This document shows, piece by piece, positions 1 through 5,567 of a DNA stretch of 6,822 nucleotides (positions are counted from its first letter, which is position 1; each line of letters starts with the position of its first letter). The notes under the pieces were generated by a model. That model saw only the letters and a list, made by a program, of their open reading frames with translations, was not told where the DNA came from and ran no database searches. The position numbers were made by a program, and so were the translations under genes. This DNA is from CAWFFV01 sp963814985 (GTDB lineage: Bacteria; Chloroflexota; Ktedonobacteria; Ktedonobacterales; Ktedonobacteraceae): the NCBI GenBank assembly GCA_963814985.1, contig CAWFFV010000102.1, positions 1 to 6,822 on the forward strand, read 5' to 3'.

Positions 1-105
1 GGCAGGTACTAAAAATGAAAAGGCCTCCTCTTTGTGACCTTTCTGATATGTTTGCGGCACATTCGTGAGAGCAACGTGAGTTGCCCGTGCTATTCTCCCT
101 ATGGA

Positions 106-140
106 GCTAAGAGATGGCAATCTGTGCCCTATCTCTTAGC
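106..140. repeat. Hairpin-forming inverted repeat upstream of phaC
   Basis: Perfect 10-base arms GCTAAGAGAT (106-115) and ATCTCTTAGC (131-140) enclose 15 bases. Inside them GGCA (116-119) can pair with TGCC (125-128) around a 5-base loop, leaving a 2-base bulge. No T-run follows on either strand, so it does not look like a simple intrinsic terminator. It lies about 110 bases before the phaC start and could be an operator, a leader mRNA structure, or the end of an upstream transcript. The structure is seen in the sequence; the role is inferred. Confidence 0.6.
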
Positions 141-235
141 ATTGTCCAAATCCAGGAGAGTGATCGGAGTTGGATGAGGCAGCAAAAGGTCTCACCCGTG
201 ACGCAAGAGAAAGAAACTCTCCAATAGAGAGAGAT

Positions 236-241
236 GGGGAG
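236..241 (+). promoter_or_regulatory. Ribosome binding site of phaC
   Basis: GGGGAG sits 7 bases before the ATG at 249. This decides the start: the in-frame ATG at 234 would place this motif inside the coding region and has only a GAGAGAG stretch hard against it. The product then begins MTASTTTPPNG. Confidence 0.7.
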
Positions 242-248
242 CATCACT

Positions 249-1993
249 ATGACAGCATCGACAACCACTCCGCCCAACGGTGTCACGAACTTTGATCGGT
301 TGTTCCAGGCGCAGCACGGCGCGTTTCACTGGTGGGATCTCTCCTGCTTCCATGCTCCTGGCTTACCTCGATTGGCTGATACATCTGAGCAATACTCCGG
401 GGAAGCAGGCTCACCTCATCGAGCAAGCCTGGCGCAATGTTGTGCAATTGACTATGTATGCCGCACGCAGTTGCTCGATTCGCAGGCTCAACCCTGCGTT
501 GAACTTCGACCTCAAGATCAACGCTTCACTGGTGAACAGTGGCACAACTTCCCGTTCAACCTGCTGAGCCAGAGCTTTCTCCTGACCGAGCAGTGGTGGC
601 AGAATGCTACCACCGGCATCCCAGGCGTTTCTCATCATCATGAGGAGGTTGTTTCCTTTTACAGCCCGCCAGTTGCTTGATATGCGTAGCCCCCTCCAAC
701 TTTCTGCTCACCAACCCCGAAGTTCTTGCAGACGACCATCGAACAGGGCGGAACCAATCTGGTTCGCAGCATCAGCATAATTACCTGGAGGACATGCAGC
801 GCACACTTACGGGCCAGAAGCCCGCGGGTACCGAGAATTTTGTGGTCGGCAAGACGGTTGCCGTGACACCTGGCAAAGTCGTCTTCCGCAATCGTCTGAT
901 GGAACTCATCCAGTACACACCAACTACTGAGACCGTCTATGCTGAGCCTGTACTGATCGTACCAGCCTGGATTATGAAATACTACATCCTCGATCTCTCG
1001 CCAAACAATTCTCTGGTGAAGTATCTCGTAGACCACGGCCATACCGTGTTTATGATCTCCTGGAAGAATCCAGGCTCAGAGGATCGCGACCTTGGTTTGG
1101 AGGACTATCGTATGCTGGGCATCATGGATGCGCTCAAGGCTATCACGACCATCATCCCTGATCGCAAGATCCATACCGTTGGTTATTGCCTCGGCGGCAC
1201 GCTACTCTCATTGCTGCCGCCACCATGGCACGGGAGCATGATGATCGCCTCAAGAGCATGACGCTGTTTGCTGCACAAACCGACTACACTGAGGCGGGTG
1301 AACTCCTGCTCTTTATCGATGAGAGTCAAGTCACCTACCTTGAGAACTTGATGTGGGAGCAAGGGTACCTGGATGCCAGCCAGATGGCTGCGGCCTTCCA
1401 GATGCTCCATTCCAATGACCTCATCTGGTCGCGGATGATTCCACGAGTACCTGCTTGGTCAACCTGAGTCCCTAAGTGATCTGATGGCATGGAATGCAGA
1501 TACGACCCGGCTGCCCTATCGTATGCATTCGGAGTACCTGCACAGCCTGTTTCTTCACAACGACCTGTTTGGGGGCCGCTACCGGGTCGGCGATCGGCCG
1601 ATCACGCTCAATGATATACGCGTACCGATTTTCGCTGTGGGGACCGTCCGCGACCATGTCGCCCCCTGGCACTCAGTCTACAAGATCACGCTTCTCACTG
1701 ACACTGATGTAACCTTCTTACTGACAAGTGGAGGGCACAACGCCGGAATCGTGAGCGAGCCGGGTCATCTTCATCGCAGTTACCAGTATGCGACCAGGGT
1801 TGCAGATGAGTCCTACATCGACCCTGACACCTGGCAAGCCGCGATACCCGTCCAGGAAGGCTCCTGGTGGCCGGTCTGGGAAGCCTGGTTGGCGAAGCGG
1901 TCAAGCGAGTGCATTGCACCCCCACCTCTTGGTGTCCAGCGGTGCGGTTACCCGCAACTTGCCGATGCGCCGGGCACCTATGTTTTGCAATAG
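249..1993 (+). pseudogene. phaC: Poly(3-hydroxyalkanoate) synthase PhaC, full length but multiply frameshifted
   Basis: PhaC joins (R)-3-hydroxyacyl-CoA units into storage polyester at the surface of cytoplasmic PHA granules. Homology runs unbroken from N- to C-terminus but switches frame about eight times, near 316, 468, 657-660, 690-694, 728, 776, 1208 and 1441. Read across the shifts it gives about 580 residues, the usual size for a class I type enzyme. The N-terminal PhaC domain shows FTGGISPAS, AYLDW, HLSNTPGKQ and FPFNLLSQSFL. The alpha/beta-hydrolase part shows PAWIMKYYILDLSP, GHTVFMISWKNP, the lipase-like box GYCLGG (nucleophile Cys codon 1187-1189), FAAQTDYTEAGEL, DLMAWNADTTRLPYRMH, VGTVRDHVAPW (Asp 1652-1654) and TSGGHNAGIV (His 1736-1738). 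It closes with GSWWPVWEAWL and DAPGTYVLQ. No in-frame stop is met in the reconstructed frame, so the lesions are very recent or are sequence errors. No phaA, phaB or phaR neighbour is visible. The family call is very secure; the pseudogene status is not. Confidence 0.93.
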
Positions 1994-2010
1994 TAGCTCA
2001 TTCGACGAGT

Positions 2011-3051
2011 TTAATCATTTGTTAGTTTCATAAGGACGTCCTTGCCAATGAGTCTTTTTAACCTGGCATTCTCTTCGTGAGCTTCTTCCAGTGCTAATTG
2101 CATTTTTTGTGCTTTTGCGGCATCTTGACGCAAACGTTGCAAGCGAGCAAGCAGGTTATTGAGAGAGCCTGAGATCTGCCAGAGCACATTTTCTTGTGTC
2201 AGAGGAACGCGTGCATTGAAGTCTCCGTTTGCCACACGTGTATGCGCATCCACAATTCGTTGGATACTGAGGTCTAGCTGCTGCTTTTGCCGAGCAATGG
2301 TCTCTGCCCCCTGTACAACCATATCATGTTCGAGTTTGGCAATCTCCTCAGCCTGGTCAGCTCGCAGAAGCGCCTGTGCAGCCCCGCGTACCCACAGAAA
2401 AGTCACTGTTGACACAATCGCCTGACTCAGAAGTATTGGGGTAACAACACCAGGAAAGGCGACTTTGAGAACTTCATGTAACTCTCCTGAGCTAGGCATA
2501 AATTTCAAAGCACAAAGCGTAAAAAGGCAATTTCCTGCTCCTACCACAAAGACCCACCATGGCGGAAGAAAAGAGACAGCACACATCAAAGGGAGCACCA
2601 GAAGACCGAAAATAGGCAGAGCACTGGTATTCACGCCGCCGGGAGTGGTTAAAATATTCATGGTGGGACTTGCGGTAATACTTAGCACAACTATAATTCC
2701 GGCGATGCTGACCCTACTTAAACGGTTGAGCACAACTGCTAACGTTAGTGTAAATAGGTTGATGGTAAGGATAACAATAAGTAAAGAGTTGGACCCGGCA
2801 AACGCAGCCGGGTAGGAAATCAAAACCAGAATAAAGAGGAGGATGGTAATTTGACTACCTGTTCGTCCACGACGAAACAGTTCCCTCTCTTCTAGAGATG
2901 CCGTATCATCTGGTTCGGGAGGAGAGGCAATTCGATACCACAATTGGAGAATCCGAGCCATCCCCCGAGGGGACTTGCTCTTCTGATGTTCCAGGAGTAC
3001 TGGTGGTTCTCCTTGTGGAGTGTTTACAGGGAGTGTCGAAAGATTATTCAT
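2011..3051 (-). CDS. Six-helix membrane protein with HAMP-like region and coiled coils, no output domain
   Basis: The product is 346 residues from the ATG at 3051, chosen because AGAGG (3059-3063) lies 7 bases upstream; a longer form with 21 extra residues from 3114 lacks such a site and would overlap the preceding gene. A hydrophilic N-terminus of about 65 residues includes WYRIASPPEPDDTASLEERE. About six hydrophobic segments follow, near 67-85, 88-108, 115-128, 144-162, 164-183 and 200-220. Then come a probable coiled coil (about 224-262), a HAMP-like stretch (about 262-305, with RIVDAHTRVANGDFNARVPL) and a second heptad-like helix to about 335. Histidine kinase, cyclase, GGDEF and methyl-accepting signatures are all absent. 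I infer a membrane sensor or scaffold that passes conformational signals to a partner. It lies 49 bases after the small gene upstream on the same strand, probably one transcript. I recall similar proteins in Ktedonobacteria; the ligand is unknown. Confidence 0.85.
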   Translation of the reverse strand: MNNLSTLPVNTPQGEPPVLLEHQKSKSPRGMARILQLWYRIASPPEPDDTASLEERELFRRGRTGSQITILLFILVLISYPAAFAGSNSLLIVILTINLFTLTLAVVLNRLSRVSIAGIIVVLSITASPTMNILTTPGGVNTSALPIFGLLVLPLMCAVSFLPPWWVFVVGAGNCLFTLCALKFMPSSGELHEVLKVAFPGVVTPILLSQAIVSTVTFLWVRGAAQALLRADQAEEIAKLEHDMVVQGAETIARQKQQLDLSIQRIVDAHTRVANGDFNARVPLTQENVLWQISGSLNNLLARLQRLRQDAAKAQKMQLALEEAHEENARLKRLIGKDVLMKLTND

Positions 3052-3058
3052 AATTGGA

Positions 3059-3063
3059 CCTCT
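3059..3063 (-). promoter_or_regulatory. Ribosome binding site deciding the start of the membrane protein
   Basis: Read on the minus strand, AGAGG stands 7 bases before the ATG at 3051. It supports the 346-residue form over the one starting at 3114, which would overlap the 3' end of the upstream gene. Confidence 0.65.
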
Positions 3064-3100
3064 TTGTTCAAATTTATTTTTAACGTCTGTCCCATACAAG

Positions 3101-3589
3101 CTATTCAATTGCAATGACGCAAATAGATCGCAAGTCGCGCAAAATTTCCTCGATGGCTTTGGGCGTAGTCGAAAGCAGCTCTGCTATATCCGCAACGCTT
3201 CTCGTTCCATCCGCTAATCCATAGACCTGTTTGTGCATGAGTGGCCAGGAATGCATTTGTTCTTGCCTCATTACAGCAATACGGCGCGGGCAGGAAATGG
3301 CGTGTGTAGTAAGCCCTGGCTGTGTAATGGGAGACGGAGGAGGAACAAAAGTCCAGCAAATCCGTCCCAAATGAGTAAGTTCCTGGTATGCCTTATTTCC
3401 AGTAAGGATGAAGCCGCCATTACCTGCAATAGAACAAGAGATAATATTTCCTATCTCCAGAGCTATTTCTACATGGCAAGATTCACGCAAGCCAGGAACT
3501 CCTGATGGCAAATCAGCGTGTAGATGTCCTGTTTTTTTATGTTTTTGCATTATTCGTATCATGGTTTCAACTTCTAGAGTATATACCAC
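3101..3589 (-). CDS. Small protein of unknown function with C-terminal winged-helix-like module
   Basis: This reads 162 residues from a GTG at 3589 preceded by GGAG (3595-3598, 5-base spacing). An ATG at 3562, giving 153 residues, is a possible alternative behind a weaker AGAAG. The N-terminal part (about 20-82) alternates strand-like segments (HADLPSG, CHVEIALEIGNIISCSIAGNGGFIL) and ends in an LGRICWTFVPPPSP motif, a layout that recalls DUF4388/PatA-N type sensory domains. The C-terminal part (about 108-160: MHSWPLMHKQVYGLADG, RSVADIAELL, AIEEILRDLR) looks like a compact helical module as in PqqD-like or winged-helix folds. No catalytic motif, signal peptide or membrane segment is seen. It is the first gene of the minus-strand pair, so it may work with the membrane HAMP-like protein, for example as a soluble adaptor or regulator. 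I recall this architecture from Ktedonobacteria, but the function is not known to me. Confidence 0.8.
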   Translation of the reverse strand: MVYTLEVETMIRIMQKHKKTGHLHADLPSGVPGLRESCHVEIALEIGNIISCSIAGNGGFILTGNKAYQELTHLGRICWTFVPPPSPITQPGLTTHAISCPRRIAVMRQEQMHSWPLMHKQVYGLADGTRSVADIAELLSTTPKAIEEILRDLRSICVIAIE

Positions 3590-3611
3590 CCTTGCTCCAT
3601 TCGGATGTTAG

Positions 3612-3659
3612 CGATACTCGTTTATTGCTGTCACTATATTTCAATATTTAAGAGTATCG
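3612..3659. repeat. Inverted repeat upstream of the minus-strand operon
   Basis: CGATACTC (3612-3619) and GAGTATCG (3652-3659) are perfect 8-base inverted arms 32 bases apart, 23-70 bases upstream of the GTG start of the small minus-strand gene. The position would suit a looping or two-site operator in its promoter. In AT-rich DNA an 8-base match could also arise by chance. Confidence 0.4.
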
Positions 3660-3954
3660 AAACAACGTTCCCAAAAATCTAGCGTTTTGTCGTATTTTAT
3701 GACGTTGTCGGGCTTTCTGTGATCTGATATCTCTACTCTGAGAACTTTTAAATAACCCTGATGTATGGCTTCCAAAAATGAATGTTCGAATAAGTCAGGC
3801 AACGTTTCTACATGTATAATAACAGAATATTAAGATAAGCATCTATAAAGAAAATATTAAAAAAATTCTCCATGATGCGTTCACTGATAATAGTGCCGAC
3901 AATTATGTTAACTGACTTAGCCGTATTTTAATAAAAAAAATAGGTAACTTTCCC

Positions 3955-3979
3955 TTTTATCTGTACATTAATGATAAAA
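3955..3979. repeat. Inverted repeat in the AT-rich spacer
   Basis: TTTTATC (3955-3961) and GATAAAA (3973-3979) form a perfect 7-bp stem with an 11-base loop, about 60 bases before the -35 box of the ketosynthase promoter. It could be an upstream regulator site. The low complexity of the region weakens it. Confidence 0.3.
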
Positions 3980-4037
3980 TATGACATTAAGTGATTTGTA
4001 ATAACGTTTACGTGTTTAATAAATATATCTTAGACAA

Positions 4038-4067
4038 TTGACTTTAAACATTGGTTGTGGTTATAAT
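4038..4067 (+). promoter_or_regulatory. Near-consensus sigma-70 type promoter for the ketosynthase operon
   Basis: A -35 box TTGACT (4038-4043) and a perfect -10 box TATAAT (4062-4067) are separated by 18 bases. Transcription should start near 4074, leaving a leader of about 200 bases before the ketosynthase alpha start at 4278. This is the best promoter in the window and the likely source of the transcript for both ketosynthase genes. An inverted repeat lies just downstream, at 4095-4112. Confidence 0.65.
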
Positions 4068-4073
4068 TGTAGG

Positions 4074-4124
4074 ATGAAAGTGTCGAAGCAAGCTATCACA
4101 AAAATATGTGATGGAAAGAGGTAA
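4074..4124 (+). CDS. Possible leaderless 16-residue mini-ORF in the ketosynthase leader
   Basis: ATG at 4074 falls 7 bases after the -10 box, on the predicted transcription start, and opens a frame of 16 codons (MKVSKQAITKICDGKR) ending in TAA at 4122-4124. Leaderless translation is known in several bacterial phyla. The reading frame is the same as that of the open stretch 4125-4265, so the stop at 4122 is all that separates them. It could be a leader peptide, the broken start of a formerly longer gene, or chance. The peptide has no recognisable motif or codon run typical of attenuators. Confidence 0.25.
   Translation: MKVSKQAITKICDGKR
4095..4112. repeat. Inverted repeat just downstream of the promoter
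   Basis: ATCACA (4095-4100) and TGTGAT (4107-4112) form a perfect 6-base inverted repeat around AAAATA. It lies about 21-38 bases after the predicted transcription start, where a bound repressor would block elongation or initiation. A short RNA hairpin is also possible. The symmetry is seen; the operator role is inferred. Confidence 0.4.
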
Positions 4125-4265
4125 TTCCTAATATATAGATTCTATTGTAGAGATAATCCCCTGTTACAGCAAGAGCCAGTCGAAATATTAGTTGCACAAC
4201 GGCTATTGCCGCTTGTTGATGATGGTAAAGAGCGAACAATGCTTGTCTGGTTGAAGCTAGGATAA
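4125..4265 (+). pseudogene. Possible 3' remnant of a gene upstream of the ketosynthases
   Basis: This frame is open for 46 codons to TAA at 4263-4265 but has no acceptable start codon: its first ATG is codon 39 and no ATG or GTG comes earlier. From about 4158 it reads like real protein, with segments EPVEILVAQRLLPLV and GKERTMLVWLKLG, and base composition rises from AT-rich to about half GC at the same place. The stop sits against the AAGGAG of the ketosynthase gene, as in a coupled operon. I infer the tail of a small gene whose 5' end was deleted or damaged. I do not recognise the family; it could instead be untranslated leader. Confidence 0.35.
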
Positions 4266-4269
4266 GGAG
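4264..4269 (+). promoter_or_regulatory. Ribosome binding site of ketosynthase alpha
   Basis: AAGGAG ends 8 bases before the ATG at 4278 and shares two bases with the TAA at 4263-4265 of the preceding open frame. It fixes the ketosynthase start, which also opens with the expected RRVVITGMGVVSPLG strand. Confidence 0.8.
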
Positions 4270-4277
4270 AAGAAACA

Positions 4278-5567
4278 ATGCGTAGAGTCGTTATCACGGG
4301 AATGGGAGTAGTTAGCCCTCTTGGAAACACGATAGATGCTTTTTGGCATGGGCTGGTCTCTGGTCATTCGGCTGCAAAATCTCTCAAGAATATCACTCAT
4401 TGTAATCTCTTCGAGCATCTTGGGGCTGAGTTTGCCTCTCAGGTGATTGCGGAGGTTGAGCACTTCGAAGAAGCTCAACAGTTACCCGATCATATTCGTC
4501 AGCGTGATCGATATGTGCAATTTGCAGTAGCTGCGGCGTTACAAGCAGTGCGTGATGCTCATCTGGATACATCGTCTGCTACTGTACGTGACCACTGGGG
4601 CATCGCGTTTACCACTGCTGTCGGAGCTGCGCAAGCTACTGAAGTTGCCTATTGTCTGGCAACGCAAAATGGGACTGAAGCGGTTGACCCGGCAAAGATC
4701 CCTCCTGAGTTCTACCTGGATTGGATTTGCAATGCGCCGGCTCTCCTTCTTGCTCAGTTGCTCGATGTGCATGGACCGTGCGACGCCATATCTTCAGCTT
4801 GTGCCAGTGGAGTCGATGTCATTGGATATGCGTATGAATCGATACGTGATGGCGATGCGACGATCATGCTTACAGGAGCAAGTGAAGCACCCATCACTCC
4901 TACCAGATTTGGGTCATGTGATATTATTCATTGCTTAGCGACTGGTTTCAACGACCAGCCACAGCGTGCTTCGCGTCCATTTGATATGAAACGTAGTGGC
5001 TTTGTGATGGGTGAGGGAGCTGGGGCATTCCTTCTTGAAGAGCGGGAGCACGCTACCAATCGTGGTGCTCACATCTATGCTGAAATTACTGGTTTTGGCC
5101 TGACGAGTAATGCCACACACATGATCAGTCTCAAGCCAGCTGTAGCTCCACACTTAACGCGAGCAATTAAGCAAGCAATGAGTGAAGCAAGCATAACACC
5201 AGAAAACATTCACTATATTAACCCACATGCCAGCTCAACGAATCAAAACGATCAAACCGAGACAAGAGCAATCAAGGAAGCGCTAGGCAAGCATGCCTAT
5301 GAGGTTCCGATGAGTGCTACGAAATCAGCGATAGGCCATTCTCTGGCTACTGCCGGTTTCTTTGGTGTGATGGCGGCAACGCTCAGCCTTACTAAAGGCA
5401 TGATCCATCCGACAATTAATTACGAAGAGCCTGATCCTCTGTGCGACCTTGATTATGTACCCCATAAAGCTCGTCCGTTTACTGGAACTCATTCTCTTGT
5501 GATGGCGAGCGGATTTTCGGGTATCCATGCCACCCTGGTATTGCAGAAAGCAGAGAGGGAAGTATGA
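4278..5567 (+). CDS. Beta-ketoacyl synthase, type II polyketide synthase KSalpha subunit
   Basis: The product is 429 residues, the normal length for the family. It catalyses decarboxylative Claisen condensation of malonyl units onto an acyl chain, with the substrate carried by an acyl carrier protein in the cytoplasm. The thiolase fold opens with VVITGMGVVSPLG. The catalytic triad is complete: Cys175 (SSACASG), His317 (NPHASSTNQND) and His354 (KSAIGHS). ASRPFDMKRSGFVMGEGAG, QNDQTET and EPDPLCDLDYVP are typical of actinorhodin-type KSalpha more than of FabF, and the glycine-rich end reads ASGFSGIHA. The immediate neighbour is a Cys-less ketosynthase partner overlapping by ATGA, which makes the KSalpha/KSbeta heterodimer reading strong. 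Unusual points: NPHA replaces the common NAHG, and SACASG replaces TGCTSG or TACSSG. The closest alternative is a FabF-like enzyme for fatty or polyene acids. The frame is intact, unlike phaC and the partner gene. Confidence 0.9.
   Translation: MRRVVITGMGVVSPLGNTIDAFWHGLVSGHSAAKSLKNITHCNLFEHLGAEFASQVIAEVEHFEEAQQLPDHIRQRDRYVQFAVAAALQAVRDAHLDTSSATVRDHWGIAFTTAVGAAQATEVAYCLATQNGTEAVDPAKIPPEFYLDWICNAPALLLAQLLDVHGPCDAISSACASGVDVIGYAYESIRDGDATIMLTGASEAPITPTRFGSCDIIHCLATGFNDQPQRASRPFDMKRSGFVMGEGAGAFLLEEREHATNRGAHIYAEITGFGLTSNATHMISLKPAVAPHLTRAIKQAMSEASITPENIHYINPHASSTNQNDQTETRAIKEALGKHAYEVPMSATKSAIGHSLATAGFFGVMAATLSLTKGMIHPTINYEEPDPLCDLDYVPHKARPFTGTHSLVMASGFSGIHATLVLQKAEREV
5554..5558 (+). promoter_or_regulatory. 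Ribosome binding site of the chain-length factor, inside the KSalpha gene
   Basis: AGAGG within AGAGAGGGAAGT lies 5 bases before the ATG at 5564. That ATG overlaps the KSalpha TGA as ATGA. This supports translational coupling and roughly equal amounts of the two subunits. Confidence 0.6.

Larger units (their letters stand above)
3590..4073. other. AT-rich divergent intergenic region
   Basis: No coding signal is seen between the minus-strand operon and the ketosynthase leader. From about 3600 to 4073 the sequence is strongly AT-rich, with runs such as A8 near 3933-3940, unlike the genes on both sides. It should hold the promoter of the minus-strand pair, although I find no convincing -35/-10 there, and it holds the ketosynthase promoter at 4038-4067. 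It also carries inverted repeats at 3612-3659 and 3955-3979, and a 7-base direct repeat ACATTAA at 3965-3971 and 3984-3990. AT-rich spacers of this kind often bind nucleoid proteins or mark insertion points; either reading is inference. Confidence 0.6.

Noticed and set aside
11..40. Terminator-like stretch with AAAAGGCCTCC and A/T runs
   Set aside because: The possible stem is short and bulged, GGCC is only a self-palindrome, and no clear loop and T-run follow; too weak to call.
659..1042. Minus-strand open frame
   Set aside because: It overlaps conserved phaC coding sequence and its translation resembles no family; a shadow frame.
677..1261. Stand-alone hydrolase-like gene starting at TTG 677
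   Set aside because: It is the central part of phaC; homology continues on both sides in other frames, so it is a fragment, not an independent gene.
1484..1993. Separate C-terminal hydrolase gene
   Set aside because: The frame is homologous to PhaC well before this ATG (YLLGQPESLSDL from 1448); it is the last block of the same broken gene.
2465..2815. Plus-strand open frame opposite the membrane protein
   Set aside because: It is antisense to the transmembrane segments, with no ribosome binding site and no protein-like pattern.
3233..3505. Plus-strand open frame opposite the small minus-strand gene
   Set aside because: The minus-strand frame has a better start context and a recognisable domain pattern; this one is a mirror frame.
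3578..3583. Minus-strand TATACT as a -10 box for the small gene
   Set aside because: No -35 match lies 16-18 bases upstream, and it would sit within the coding region of the GTG start form.
4096..4111. CRP/FNR-type site
   Set aside because: The half-sites are in the reverse order (TCACA then TGTGA) relative to the CRP consensus, so only a generic inverted repeat is claimed.
4096..4330. Two minus-strand open frames across the ketosynthase leader
   Set aside because: They run through the plus-strand ribosome binding site and start region, with composition typical of antisense frames.
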